From contig NC_088775.1 in NCBI RefSeq assembly GCF_954871325.1, positions 47,593,561 through 47,657,560 on the forward strand: a stretch of 64,000 nt of DNA. Direction: 5' to 3'. Positions 34,701 to 47,545 of the stretch are shown here, one piece after another. This stretch comes from Gordionus sp. m RMFG-2023. Its lineage: Eukaryota; Nematomorpha; Gordioida; Chordodea; Parachordodidae. The notes under the pieces are model-generated. The model did no database searches. It saw only the letters and a list, made by a program, of their open reading frames with translations, and was not told where the DNA came from. The translations under genes were made by a program, and so were the position numbers. Every line of letters begins with the position of its first letter. Position 1 is the stretch's first letter.

Positions 34701-35609
34701 CGTAAAATAACCAAAGTCTTAAAATGTTTATAAATAAGAAATATATTTAAATTTCAAAATTAAATTAATAAAAAAATTAAAATTTTATGCATTATAATAA
34801 AATTATAAATTTTTGTATTTATTAGTTAATATTCATTATATTTAATATAAAAGTAACCAACTCTCAAAAAAATAGCAGGCTATTTAGCTATCGCTACAAA
34901 AAAATGTAGAGCAATACTTTAACAACTCTGCATTTTTATTATACTCTCCGATTCAAATAAAAATATTATCAAGAGAGTGGATGTTGGGGGGGGGGGAGTT
35001 GCCCCTACCATTGAGTCTCAGGTTCCAGTGATCTTTTTCTAATTATTTTAACTAATGATCATATAAAGTATACTATAATATGTCGTAGGGACTTCGCAAA
35101 TCTGGGTTTTAACAAATCTTTAAACTTAAATTATTTATAGCACGAGTTTTTTAAATTCCGAAAGACCTGATTATGCCAAAATGGTATTCCAACATGTATA
35201 GACTACCTACCTTCCTTCTAAATATCATACAATTTTGCCGTCAACTTTTGAACTGACCTTATTAATTTATAATTAAAAAAATTAGATTTTCATATAGACA
35301 GGGCGTAGCTATGGAGGGGCCCGGGGAGCAGCCCGCCTCAAAAAAAGGCTCCTAAATTTAAAAAAAAATATTAGTTATTAAATTTTAATTCACAATTAAT
35401 AATTGAATCTAAATAAAAATACAACTAAATTTTTAGAAAAATATTATTAATTAAATTTTTAAAACTAGTTATGAAAACCTGAGCAAAATTAAAGAATCAT
35501 TAATTTACAATGTTTTACTGCTGAAAACATTACTAATTGTATTTTAAAACTTAATGAATTAAATATTAATTATTCTAATATCATATGCCAGGCATATGAT
35601 GTGAAAATT

Positions 35610-35945
35610 TCATGTCTGGCCGGAGGAGTACCAGTTCAAAAAAAAATTAATAAAAAAGTGCCTTATATACATTGCTAATACCATAAGTTGCATCTTCTGG
35701 TTCAAAATTGTTTCAAATTTTTTTAATGACTTCACATGTATATAAATTTTCGCCCCATCAAACAATAATAACGATCCATTAGGTATCGAGCAAAAAAGAA
35801 AATCCCAAGAATATTCACATCTAGACGAAACAATATATTTATACCCATTTGGGGTTTCAACAAACTGCTCATTTGGGAAAGAGGCTAAATCCCTAATCAA
35901 ACTAATTAGCCAAAGGAGCCATAAAACAGCAATTTCAAGGGCCAT
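35610..35945 (-). CDS. secretory-looking small ORF inside a hAT element
   Basis: I do not recognise this protein. It opens with a true ATG in good context (CAAAATGG), and the first residues, MALEIAVLWLLWLISLI, look like a signal peptide or membrane anchor. A soluble part with two cysteines follows (SSRCEYSWDFLFCSIPNGS, FDGAKIYIHVK). From about residue 85 it overlaps the repeat block also found at 14712 (GATGCAACTT), so the true coding end is probably earlier, perhaps at a splice site such as CAT|GTGAAG. The host element is bounded by an 8-bp duplication, so this could be a captured host exon. It might also be an unrelated open frame. Confidence 0.35.
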   Translation of the reverse strand: MALEIAVLWLLWLISLIRDLASFPNEQFVETPNGYKYIVSSRCEYSWDFLFCSIPNGSLLLFDGAKIYIHVKSLKKFETILNQKMQLMVLAMYIRHFFINFFLNWYSSGQT

Positions 35946-36751
35946 TTTGATTAAACAAAAAATCAGCTTTGAAATATTACGTTACAATAAAATTATTTAA
36001 AGATTCATAACCGTCACCAGAAAAGGATGACAATTTTTAACAAAATTTTTATTTTTTTCTAAATATGTTATCATATATGCAGTTTACATGTTATTCTAAT
36101 TACTTTACATATTTGGATTATTAAATTAATAAAAAGGATTAAATATTTTTATGCCTCTTATTTTGTAAAATACAGGCCAATTTAGAAATATCTCGAATCA
36201 TTTATGAAAATTTTTAGGCTATTGGTGAAGTATAACAATAAATATATTAAAAAAATAAGAGAAGTGATAATTCTATTGATTTGATAAGAATTAAGGCTGT
36301 AAACTTATGATAAAATTTAATCTCATCCCTCACAAGTTATCAGAGGTACGTTAAACAAGATTTTTTATTCAATACCAAATTGCAATTTGATTTGAAAAGG
36401 ACTCCAATTGGAGTTTTTTAAAAAAGAATTATTATGAAATTATTGATTATTTTGAATATAGCTTTTTAGATAGATTACACTGATTATAATATTCTGTCAT
36501 GTTTTAATAAATTGTCCCATATTGACCCTTATTATTATATATCAGATAACATGGCCTAGAAACATTATCAAACTTAAATATGGAAACATTACATCATGAA
36601 GTAAAAATAGCAAAGGGATTACTAGCTGCTGAAGTTTAAGAAACACATAATTTTGAAAATATCGTAAATATTATGAATAAAAAAAATATCATCTTCCATT
36701 TAAAGGATTGTATAAATGCTATTCAAAAGCCATCATCATTGTGGTATCAAC

Positions 36752-37337
36752 TAGAGATCTGCAAATCACGGCCTGGCCCGTACCCGTTTAGAGCCCGGGG
36801 TGTATTTAAAATAAATAATTTTGGTTCGAGCTTGGTCAGGCCTAATATTTTTGGCCTGGCCCGTACCCAGTTAGAGCCCGGGGTGTATTTAAAATAAATA
36901 ATTTTGGTTCGAGCTTGGTCAGGCCTAATATTTTCGGCCTGGCCCGTACCCAGTTAGAGCCCGGGGTGTATTTAAAATAAATAATTTTAGTTCGAGCTGG
37001 GTCAGGCCTAATATTTTTTTAGAAATATTAGGCCAGACCGAATCAGGATTAAATTCTTAAATATGATATCATTACATTTTCTAAAATAAAATGATATATT
37101 TAAAAATTCTTGCAAGAAACACGGCGCTAATATTTATTATACAATAAAAAAAATTAAATTTTTCTATCTTTAAACAAATTCCGTTCTGGCCGGGCGAACT
37201 AATAATTTTTTTTTTATTTCAGGTTGTGCTTTTCAGGACAAATAAAAATAAAATTTTCGGGTGGGGTCGGACTAAACAAATTTTTTAAAAAAAATATCGG
37301 GCAAGGGCTTAAAAAATTAGGCCCGATGCAGTTCACT
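36752..37337. mobile_element. TAGAGATCTGCA-type MITE with internal 83-bp tandem
   Basis: It starts TAGAGATCTGCAAATCACGG and ends near GCCCGATGCAGTTCACT, like the copies at 50545 and 55694. Near the left end an 83-bp unit beginning GGCCTGGCCCGTACCC is present three times (36770, 36853, 36936), almost unchanged. The interior is AT-rich with GGTCGG-type motifs. No exact target duplication remains. Confidence 0.7.
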
Positions 37338-37659
37338 CTCTACGCAAAGAGTAGCATTAGAATCGATAAAAGATCGATATTAACAAGATTTAGTATTAAT
37401 GCCTATGAAAACAGAATAACACAGAATTTAGCTTTAAATTCATTTGTTAAAATTTAAAAATCGCCATATTATATTATAATATTATTTTGTATATTCATAT
37501 TATAGTAGTAAACATTTACAAATTTTTGACAAAATTAAAAAATCTCTATGAGCTAACTATTTGTTTTATTTCAAAAAATATTACCCCCTCCCCCAAGTAA
37601 ACAGTCGTCCACCCAGCCCAGCTAAAAATTCCTGGCTACGGCCCTGCATATAGATTATA

Positions 37660-39950
37660 AAATAAACAAATATTTATGGCAAAAGTGTCTGACATTGATA
37701 GGGTAGTACTATTCCGGTAAAATCAGGTCTTTCAAAATTAAAAAGGAACTAGTGCCATCTGTATTTGCTAAACTCCTACGTCATATATCTTAATTATGCT
37801 TAAAAATTTTTTTATTATTAAACTAATTATTCGGCTCGTGTATAAAAACTATCTTAATTATTTAACAATGGCGATACTAACGAATTTACTTATAATAGGC
37901 CATTAAAATTTCCATCAAATATAGAATTATGATAAAATATGAGAATGATCTTCCCCAGAATCTTATTTCAATTCTGCTCATAATACGTATTGCGAATTTT
38001 ATTTTAAGAATATATTTTAAAAACTATTATATCATAATAAAACAAAGGTAAAGGGTAATTTTTTATATATATAATTGTATATCTTGAATTTCGATAGTCA
38101 ATTAATTCCATTCATTTTTTTTTTAAGAATTTTTTTATTTTTAGCATGTCAAGTTAGTGATAATTACAAACTGGAACAATTTTTTTTAATAAAGAATGAC
38201 GTTATTTGCGTTTTTGTAAATATGATATTTATTTTAATTTACAGATTTTCGTTCGAAATATATGTATAATTATTCATATGTATATTTTTTTTAATTATAA
38301 ATATAATTAGTAAATATTTATTTAATGTAAACATATTTTATTTTTAAAAGGTAAGAAAATAAAAATTTTTTAAATATATCCATTTAAACATAAGTAATTA
38401 TAATTATATAATGTAATAGTAAACAAAATATTTGAAAGGTGAGAAATTGTTTTTTCTGCTTTTATTTACGTAAATTTTTTTTACCCTTAACTCTTTAATA
38501 AGAATCAGTAGAAAATGACTTTGACAAATTGAATCATTTATATTTTTATATTATAATAAAATAAAATGGGTAATAAATCACTACTCAATCATTTTGCAAT
38601 TCATAAATTCGCTTCAAGATACGTAGATTTCATTTTAAATAAAATAATAAACATTGTGTAAATTTATTCATAGATGACAATCAGAGACCTGCAGAGGTTA
38701 AGCCTTGCCAAGATTTGAAAAAGAATAATTACTTTTAGAAAAATTATTTTAGTGTCCAAGATTTTTTGGAAATTATATGACCCGAACAATCATATTTTAT
38801 TTGAAAGTATCAAACTGAATAGAAAATGTTTGGTTAACTTAAAATTTTGAGCCTTTTTAACAATAGCTTAATTTAATAATATTTGTTTTTAATTTAATGA
38901 ATATTCATTTAGTCGAGTTTTCATATAAAATCAAACGATTAATATGGATAATCTATAAATTTTATTTTCATTCATACATATAATTCAAACATTAATAACG
39001 AAATTATAATTGACTCCAAATTTACTCTTGCCTAGCCACAGTGTTTTTTATTTTAATTTACTAAATTAATAATATAAATACCTAAAATTTAAAAAACAAC
39101 TATTTTTATGTTTTTAGTTTCTAAATAATAATTTTGATCTACAGTATTTGATTATTTATATATTTTTTAAACAAATTCTAAATTATCTTGCATAAAGATT
39201 TGTCGAGTTTTTCATATTCATTTTAAAATATACTGTCAATTTCATTATGAAGAAACAATCATTAATTTTTTTCTATTTCAAATGTTAAGTATACAGATAT
39301 GCCACAAGTTTATTTGACTACCATTTTATGCCGCTATTAAATATAAAAGTGTAATAGTTGGATAGTCGAGTCCAAACATCGGGGAGAGGAAGGATCGGCG
39401 GAGTTCGATGGTCCGGGATTGACGGGGAATGGGGCTGAAGGATCGGACTTAGCGGGCATTTTGTGGTCGTACCAAAATCCAGACATGGGTCGCTCAGAAT
39501 GAAGTAAACCCCCACATATTCACGCGTGATTAAAAAGCATAATAAAATTTTATTTCGTTAAGAATAGTCACTTCTAAGTAAGTACAATCCAAATAAGTGC
39601 ATTAAAATAATATCGAATAAATTCGTCGTTACATAGGAGTAAAAAAAGAAAATAATAAATTATTTAATGATCTATAATTCGTTTAGGGAGTCCTTATATA
39701 CTAAACATTTTACAATAAAACAATAAAAAAAATATCAATGTATTGTTATAATTTAATTTCATGTAATGGCCAATCTCGAAAACTGGCTAGGACCAGTTTT
39801 AAGTGACTAAAATATCAAAACAGGCTATAAAATATCGTACAAAAAAACATATAATTGTACCATTAAAACAAAACACTAGTATCAAAACTAGAGCATCAAG
39901 TTTCATAAGATCATAGAATTTTTTATAATGATAATAATAGTAAAATTTAT
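37660..39950. other. AT-rich stretch, no gene; one GC-rich patch
   Basis: Nothing recognisable except 39355-39505, which is GC-rich and open on both strands (plus: FDGPGLTGNGAEGSDLAGIL) against a very AT-rich background. I cannot assign it to a family. A possible MITE end, CAGAGACCTGCAGAGG, lies at about 38688. Confidence 0.4.
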
Positions 39951-39952
39951 TT

Positions 39953-40140
39953 TATTCCTCTATTGCTTTTTTTGATTGCTTTTGTGTTTCTAGAATCTTC
40001 ATTCTATCTTGAATCTTGTATCAATTTTAGATATTTCCTCTATTCTTTTTTTGATTGCTTTTGTGCTTCTAGAATCTTCCTTCTATCTTGAATCAATCTT
40101 CCTTCTATCTTGAATCTTGGTATCAATTTCCGTATTTTGC
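39953..40140. repeat. short tandem repeat
   Basis: A unit of about 66-75 bp containing TTGATTGCTTTTGTG, CTTCTAGAATCTTC and CTATCTTGAATCTTG is present twice, with a partial third copy of the last part. Confidence 0.6.
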
Positions 40141-41234
40141 TAAAAAAATTTATTTATACTGTTTAACAAGAAGATTGAATTAGAATCTATTCTTTAATAC
40201 ATATTAGTCTAGGATTTAGAATTAATGCTTTTAAAAGTTTAACAAACTTCAGGCTTAAATCTGCGTCTTAATATCTGATTTATATCAGTTTTTTGAAAAC
40301 ATAACTCGATTTAAAATTTAATGAGATTTAAATTACTTCTATATTTATTAAACAAATTGAAAAAAATAACATCTATGTAGATCATAAGATCCAAAAAAGA
40401 CCAATTTGATTTTTGAATTTAAAATTAATATTTAAGATTCAGCCTAAGACTTGCCTAATTTTATTTCGCTTATAACTGGTTTTTATTTATTGGTTGTTTA
40501 TATAATTAAATTTATTTATCTTTGCCGTGCTTTAAAATTTATTACAAATAAATTTTAAAAATTCACTATATTTTTGATGTATTTTAAAAAATTGTTCAAT
40601 GAACTAGTATACTAAGTATGCATTACATATTATTTGTTCGTTGCTTTTATAATTTTCCTTCTAGCATAATGCAAATTTTGGCGATTTTATTTTTCCAAAA
40701 ATGTTTTTCTCTAAACTAACCACCAAACGGGTTGTAGTAGTATAGACGTATGAAATATGTACTAATTATTGACATCGATTTCTGAGATAATACTTTAAGA
40801 TGTTTGGCTAACTTTACAATATTAAAATATTGGAAAATAAAAAATATTAATATTAAGAGCAAATATAATATTCTTATAAAATTTTATCGCTATATAAACC
40901 GGTAAGTAAATCACAATAATTTTAGAATTGAACATTATACGATGATTTAAAAAGTTAATTAAAATGCCGTTCATAAATGATAAATTGAAGTTTAATTTTA
41001 TATGATTTCGCCAATTTTCAATGGGGGCAAATCTTTATGTATATTATGTATAAATACTCCATTTATTCGATTTTCTGATGTTGCACTTCTGAGATAAGTT
41101 TAAGAAAAAGTCCTCCCATTTATGATTGTAATAATTTTTATTATTGACAAAATATATAGTATTCTTAATTATTTGGAAAAAGCTCTAAAATGCATTTTAA
41201 AGTAGTATTGCTTCCATGGGTTTCTTGGAGGATA
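40141..41234. other. AT-rich stretch, no gene seen
   Basis: No coding, RNA gene or clear repeat recognised. Confidence 0.4.
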
Positions 41235-41420
41235 TTAATCTTTAGGGCTGCACTGATCCACAATTTTTTTTTACCTATCCGAGGCTATATTTGCAGATAT
41301 TTATTTCAAATGGCACCTATCCGATTCAATCAAAATCTCGAGGCTTAGCCAATATTTTTCTAAATTTTGAATTATTGTTTTTAAAAATCGGCTCTAATCG
41401 AGCTGTTTAACTATATTGAC
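41235..41420. mobile_element. fragment of the TAGTGTTG hAT MITE family
   Basis: The right part (AATCTCGAGGCTTAGCC, AAAATCGGCTCTAATCGAG, CTGTTTAACTATATTG) matches the right half of the MITEs at 10144 and 24221. The left end is lost or too diverged. Confidence 0.4.
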
Positions 41421-41984
41421 TATCTCATTTGGTATACTGAAGACTGATTCTGATAGAACACTTGTTGCAGGAGATGTCAGATACTTAGGGGCAAGGTTTG
41501 ACAAAGTTGAAAACCTTTGAGCATTCCTCCTCTAAAAATCAAGAGGATCAATCGGATATAAAGTATTTATATATTTGTTAATTATTCAAATTTAAATTCA
41601 CATAATTTTTATTTACTATAAGTACTTTCTTAATAAAAACACTGGATAAACAATAGAACAAATCGTATTTTTAATTTTTGGGAGGTAATTACGCCAGGCC
41701 TTAAAGGAAGGGGATGCCAGAAAAAGTTTATTATTATACTTTAGTTCTTCTATCGATAAATGTGAAAATTATTATGACAATGTCCTGGGTGGGCTTAATT
41801 TGTATACTTAATTGCTTTTTAGTATATGCTAAAAAGTATTTGATCGAGGACACCCTATTTATTTATTTTTTGTTTTTTTCGTTTACGGCCTAAACATTTT
41901 AATTTTTTCAGACACTTTTTTATGTGTTATGAAGATTTATTATAACGGGAAATTAGTTCAAAAATAAATAAAAAAATGTGACTC

Positions 41985-42460
41985 GAGCCGTTTACTCTGG
42001 ATCAAACCGTTAGCTCAAGCCAATTTTTGAGCCTAAATTTATTTATTTGAGATTCGTGTTCTTAAACGGCGCCAAGCCGATTTAGTCCTAAACTCATCTA
42101 GTTCTGAGTTGAAAATTGAAGGCTCAAGCCGGCTCATTAGCCATTTTAGTAGGCTGGCTCAAGTCAGTTCAAGCCGGCTAAGGAGTTGGTTCAAGCCGTC
42201 TTGTGAGCCAAAATTTATTTATTTGAGATTGGTGTTGTTAAATGGCTGAGCCAAGGTGACTTTGCCCTAAACTATGCCAGTTTATGAGTCGAAAATTCGA
42301 CTCAGGTTCAAGCCTGCTCATTGAGTCATATCAGTCAGCTGGCTCGAGTAGGCTCAGGATTTGGCTCAAACCGGCTCAGGAGTTGGTTCATGCCGATTTT
42401 TGAGCCAAAATTTATTTATTTGTGATTAGTGTTGTTAAACGGCTGAGCCAAGCCGGCTAC
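41985..42460. repeat. tandem array of hAT-like ends
   Basis: A unit of about 180-194 bp repeats about two and a half times. Each carries AATTTATTTATTTG, then a (G)TGTTGTTAAA-CGGC terminus (42060, 42230, 42424), then a run of GAGCC / GGCTC motifs. The last copy begins exactly like the MITE terminus (TAGTGTTGTTAAACGGCTGAGCC), but no right end is found. Confidence 0.6.
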
Positions 42461-42469
42461 CTAAACTTA

Positions 42470-43755
42470 AAAATTTGTAGAAATAACTTTTATAAAATAT
42501 CTTAAATAAAAATTGATATATTAATTTTAAAAAAGAAATTATAAAAAAATGATAATATACCCCTTGAAAGTGGCAATAACCGAAATTTGAATTTTTACTT
42601 TTTGCAGCAAAGTCTGATTTTTATTTATTATAATATTGAATTTGTTTTTTTATCACATAATTATGCTTTTACCCATGCTATAAATGAAAAAAAAAAACAG
42701 ACAAATTTAGAAATTGTAAATAAATTAAACCTCTCATATATATTTTTGGTAACTCACTGAAACTCGGGAAAATTTTTAATATTTTTTTTATTTGAATAAT
42801 ATTTTATTTTAAAAAAACAAATTTTTCATTTATATATTAAAAAACAATATATATATTAAAAATGAATTTAAAAATTTTTTTTTTATTTTTAAATTTTTTT
42901 TTTATTTAAAAATAATAAATAATAAATATGCTATCGACATTAATACTATAGACTGCCGAGCCGATTAATGTATTTGAAGTGGCAAAATTTGAATTGAGTA
43001 GCGGCCATTTTGTGTTTGGATCTTTTACGTAAGAAACATATGATAATTTCATAAATTTCAGGTTTATTTTTATTATAATTATATTTATAATCTTATTTTT
43101 TTACTAGATGAGTAAAAAACATTTTTAGAGAAAGTAATTTATAGTTATTTAAATATTTTCTGGTCTTTATTAACATTTACAGAGAAAGTGAAATGTTTAA
43201 TACATAATGAATATTATTAGACTAAGCAAGTTAGAATATATACCTTTTGATGAGAATATAATTAACTATTCCTGCTCTTTATTAACATTTGCAGTTTATT
43301 ACTTAATGATTATCTTTAATATTTTATATAGATTAATCAATATAAAAGAAAATCTCTATACTAATAAGAATATAGTTTAAAATTTAAAATTTTGTCATTT
43401 CCAGAGAAGTAAATTTATTGTTTTCTTTAATACTTCATGAATATCTTTAAGATTTTTCAAATATATTTAGACTTATCAAGTTAGAATGAATATTTTTTAT
43501 AAGAATTATTTTAATATTTATATATTCAATAACAAAAATCAAAGTGAGGAAAGATATATTATGATTTGAAATTTATTATAAAATTAGTACAAATTTTCAC
43601 AATAATTTTTCCTTCACCTATAAATATTTAAGTTAAATAACATATTTTTATATTACCTGATTTATTGCCCTTAAAAAAGTTCTGCTTTGTTAAGTTTTTG
43701 TCTAATATTTAATTTCAATTTTTGATTAATTTTATTGCCATAATGATGCATACGT
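42470..43755. other. AT-rich stretch, no gene seen
   Basis: Long A/T runs, with no coding or clear repeat. A GCCGAGCCGATT motif near 42957 might be a worn MITE end. Confidence 0.35.
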
Positions 43756-44319
43756 ATATGCTAGTGTTGTTAAAAAGTCGAGTTCACCCGACTCTGACTC
43801 AAAGTCTGAGTCGTTAGTCGAATTAGTCGACTCACTGAAGTCGTGAACTCAACTCGACTCACTTAAGTCGTGAACTCGAGTCGAGAACTCAAGTCGAGAA
43901 CTCGAGTTGACTTAAATCATGAACTCAAGTCGACTCGAATCGTGAACTCCAGTCATCTCGAGTCATGAACTCAAGTCGACTTGAGTCGAGAACATGAGTT
44001 TTCTACTTGAGTCGTGAACTTAGGTCGACTAGAGGATATTTAGAATAGGTGTATAATATTATTTTTGTTAAAATTAAATTGTGGTTTTCATGCAAAAATT
44101 TTAAGCAAAATTTGAATTGATAAGAATTTAAAATCTTCTTTTTAATTAATTTTTTTGTGAATTATTAATCTTTTAGTTGAAATCTTTTATGGGTTTTTTT
44201 TATCATTTTTGTAAAATTATCTATTTTTTTTAGTATATTAAAAGAACTAGTTTAAATAATTTATAAATATTTATATTAAATTTTTATATTATTTTATATG
44301 ATCGTCTTATAATATTTTA

Positions 44320-44935
44320 ATGTAACAATTGTCATGATATTTTTTAACATTTTTGTAATTTTTGGTACAAAAGGGTAAAAATATAATTTATATTATAAAT
44401 ATGTTAAATTAGAAATTCAATGATGATATTCCTTTGTAAAAATGACAAAGTTTATTTTTGACGCTAATGGGTAAACATAAATTGTAAATATGTTAAATTA
44501 AAATTTCAGTGAAGATTTCCCCTAGATAAGTGACAATTGTCATAATCGTTATTTTTTAAGTTTTTTGAATTTTTTTAAAGTAAATCGGTAAAAATATATA
44601 TTGTAAAAATGTTAAATTAAAATTTCAGTGAAGATATACCATAGATAAGTGACAGTTGCCATAATCGTTATTTTTGAACTTTTTTGAATTTTTTTAAAGT
44701 AAATCGGTAAAAATATATATTGTAAAAATCTTAAATTAAAATTTCAGTGAAGATATACCATAGAAAAGTGACAATTGTCATAATTGTTATTTTTGAACTT
44801 TTTTGAATTTTTTAAAAGAAAACTGGTATATATATATTGTAAACATGTTAAATTAAAATTCTAGTGAAGATACCACAGAAAAGTGACAATTGTCATAATC
44901 ATTATTTTTGAATTTTTTGTTAAAACGAGGTGAAT
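44320..44935 (+). repeat. approx. 120-bp satellite, left arm (about 5 copies)
   Basis: Units carry GTGACAATTGTCATAATCG, TTTTTGAACTTTTTTGAATT and AATTTCAGTGAAGATA. The outer copies are more diverged than the inner ones. Confidence 0.9.
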
Positions 44936-45111
44936 TTTAGCCTACGCCCGTTTATCTTATTAGGCGAGGAGGAGAGCACACTTTTAAATTACATAACCAT
45001 TTAAATTTGAAAGTAAGGAGATTGATTTGTAAATCTACACGTATAAATAAATTTATTGATTTGAAAACTATTTAAATAAAAAAAAAGATTAAGTTTTGTT
45101 AATTGATTAGT

Positions 45112-45201
45112 TGTGTAACCCCCAGACCCCTGGTTTTGGTCTAAAAATTGACTAAACCAGCTCTGATCACGAGCCTCTGGAAAAGACCCGGGGTTCACAC
45201 A
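45112..45201. repeat. short GC-rich inverted-end segment
   Basis: TGTAACCCCCAGACCCCTGG at the left faces TGTGAACCCCGGGTC (reverse strand) at the right, enclosing about 60 bp. Possibly a tiny MITE. The open frame over it (minus) is not convincing. Confidence 0.3.
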
Positions 45202-45522
45202 TTTAATCGCCACGCCTAAAAAATGCGAACATGTATTTTCTTTAAAAAATATTACAAAACGATACTGAATTTGTTAATGTATATAAGAATAAATATGGGG
45301 AGGGGGGGATTAACTAAACCTTTTTTCGCAAAATCGATTTTCATAATTCTTCCTCAAAAAAAAATTTTCTCGCAATTGATCAGACGTACGATGTTTTCTT
45401 TAAAAGTCAAAACAAATCTTTTCCTCTTTTAATAATTTTTTTTAAAAAGGCAAAAATATAGCCATTCATGGCACATTTCACCTATAATGCCAATTATTTT
45501 TAATTTCATATAATAAAATATC

Positions 45523-46642
45523 GAATCCCGGAAAAAAACCCCCCAAAAAACCTTGGAATAAAAACCTCCTGTTAGGATCTAATAATATCGGTATATTTTT
45601 ATTTGGATTTAATAAAGTATAGGCAAATTAGAATTTTAGAAAAAATTATTATAGAAATATAATTTAATAATAAATTTTTTTAGGCCCCAATTCATTACTT
45701 AAAGATTATTCTACCCTCCATAAAAAATGCTGATGTTCAAATTGGTGCTGGGACAAAAAAATATCCCAGTAAAATAACCCATGTATTACTAATTTTCGTA
45801 AAAATTATTTGCTATAGTAATAAATACATTATCCATCCTTAATTACTATATTAAGTAGACTAAATTTGACAAAATTTGCAATAAGATCTGTTTATTTTAT
45901 TGAAAAATCATTATGTATATACAAATTTAATAATTTAGAATAATATTTATATCGGTTGACATCAAATAAAGGTGAAAATCGCCCTCATAAAATCTAATCT
46001 GGATTGCACCCTATCACGGTATTCCTCGCAAAGTTTCTTTAACCGAATCTGGGTATAATAACTCTGCGATTTTGTTTTGGTGTCCAACTACCTACACGCC
46101 ATCGTTCAAGTTTGGTTTCATCGGCAGCAACCTCGCATTTCGTTTTATTAATCAATAGCCAAATTGATAGTCGTTTATTCCCAACCAGATATGAAAAATG
46201 ATGATCCCAACCTTCGCATTGATTATTTGTGGGTTCTTCATCAGATAGGGTGCTCTCATTCACGTTTCAAGTTTCTGGAGGAAATCGAGGCCCAATTCGA
46301 CGTGTCTGGGATTGAGAATTGCTTCATCGAAATATTCAAGAATATCTTTACCATTGGTCGGAGTAACTGATCTCAGGAATGCCATTGCATTGCCCATATC
46401 ACATAAAGGAACAAATGCTAAGCCGTCCCTCATGCCACTAAAGAAACTTAGGGCTTCATCGGTTTCCAGACCTAGCTTTTGTAGTTTTCTATGGGTACTT
46501 TGACACAAATGGTAAATCATCCTCTGATTATAATATGATCCCCTAATTGAAAAAACAAATATAAATAATTTAACATATTAATGATCATACCAATGACAGT
46601 TTTAACCTCGCTCATAGCAAATTTTTCGAAATCCATGTATAT
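45523..46642 (-). pseudogene. MULE-type transposase relic (copy A)
   Basis: On the minus strand, MDFEKFAMSEV (near 46632) matches the DFE motif region of MULE transposases. Then come MIYHLCQSTHRKLQKLG, FFSGMRDGLAFVPL and DILEYFDEAILNP, followed by NESTLSDEEPTNNQCEGWDH and LERWRVGSWTPK (46263-46040). This is the C-terminal half of the MULE/FLYWCH-type proteins common in invertebrates. The frame is broken more than once. The left terminus GAATCCCGGAAAAAAACC (45523) is that of element B. The frame runs into the target site of element B at 46643, so B appears to have inserted in this gene and the rest of copy A would lie beyond 48363. Confidence 0.65.
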
Positions 46643-46651
46643 ATATAATGG

Positions 46652-46815
46652 GAATCCCGGAAAAAAAACCCATGGAAAAAAAACCCCGGAAAATAAACCC
46701 CCGGAAAATAAACCCCCGGAAAATAAACCCCCAGGAAAAAAAACCCCCGGAAAATAAACCCCTAAGAAAAAAAACCCCCGAAAAATAAACCCCTAGGAAA
46801 AAAAACCCCCAGGAA
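46652..46815. repeat. 18-bp C-rich terminal array of MULE B
   Basis: Alternating units GGAAAATAAACCCCC and GGAAAAAAAACCCCC, about eight copies. Open frames across it are repeat artefacts. Confidence 0.85.
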
Positions 46816-47082
46816 TTTTTTTTCATTTTTATAGAATTTAGTTAAGACCATAAAAAAAATGCTTAAATAAGAAAAACTGATGTTTAAATTGGTACTGGGA
46901 AAAAATGCCTCAGTAAAATAACTATGAATTGTAAAAAAAAATTTGCTATAGTAAAAATACAATACCATCTTTAAATATGATATTAAATAGACTAAATTTG
47001 ACAAAACTTAGAAATAAGAAATGTTTATTTTATTGGTAAATCATGATTATGTATATACAAATTTTATAATTTATAATAATAA

Positions 47083-47545
47083 TTATATGGGTTGACATCG
47101 AATATTGAAGGAAATCGCTCTTATAAAATCTTGAAAGCTTCGCACCCCATCACGGTATTCTTCGCAAAGTTTCTTTAGCCGAATCTGGTTGTGAGAACTC
47201 TGCGATTTTGTTTTCGATGTCCAACTACCTACGCGCCATCTTTCAAGTTTGGTTTCGTCGGCAGCCACCTCGCATTTCATTTTTTAAATGAGTACCCAGA
47301 TTTATAGGTGTTTATTCCCAACCAGATTAGAAAAAAGATGATTCCAACCTTCGCTTTGATTATTTGTTCGTTCTTCATCTGAGAGAGTGCTCTGATTGAC
47401 GTTCCAGGTTTCTGGAGGAAATCGAGGCTCAATTCGACGTGTTTGGGATTGAGAATTGCTTCTCATGACCTCCCTTGATACTCCATTGACATTATCGAAA
47501 TAATCAAGAATGTCCTTACCATTGCTCGGTTTTAATGGTTTCAAC
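47083..47545 (-). pseudogene. MULE transposase relic (copy B)
   Basis: Minus strand: KPSNGKDILDYFDN, FPPETWNVNQSTLSDEERTN followed by NQSEGWNHLFSNLVGNK, then KCEVAADETKLERWRVGSWT, and KKLCEEYRDGVRSFQDFIRA. It is the same protein region as copy A, with the usual W-N-V--STL / R-T-N-N-Q-E-G-W-N-H motif of MULE/FLYWCH proteins. One frame change near 47285 and loss of the N-terminal part make it inactive. Confidence 0.65.

Larger units (their letters stand above)
35299..37646. mobile_element. hAT-type element carrying an ORF and a nested MITE
   Basis: Ends CAGGGCGTAGC and GCTACGGCCCTG are inverted, and the flanking CATATAGA is identical on both sides (35291-35298 and 37647-37654). Inside are a minus-strand ORF (35610-35945), a decayed stretch like 34140-34480 (36330-36650) and a nested MITE (36752-37337). 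Another copy of the family, reversed, is at 13905-15573. The transposase is not intact. Confidence 0.8.

Noticed and set aside
38688-39050. Another TAGAGATCTGCA-type MITE
   Set aside because: Only the left end is recognisable; no inverted partner was found.
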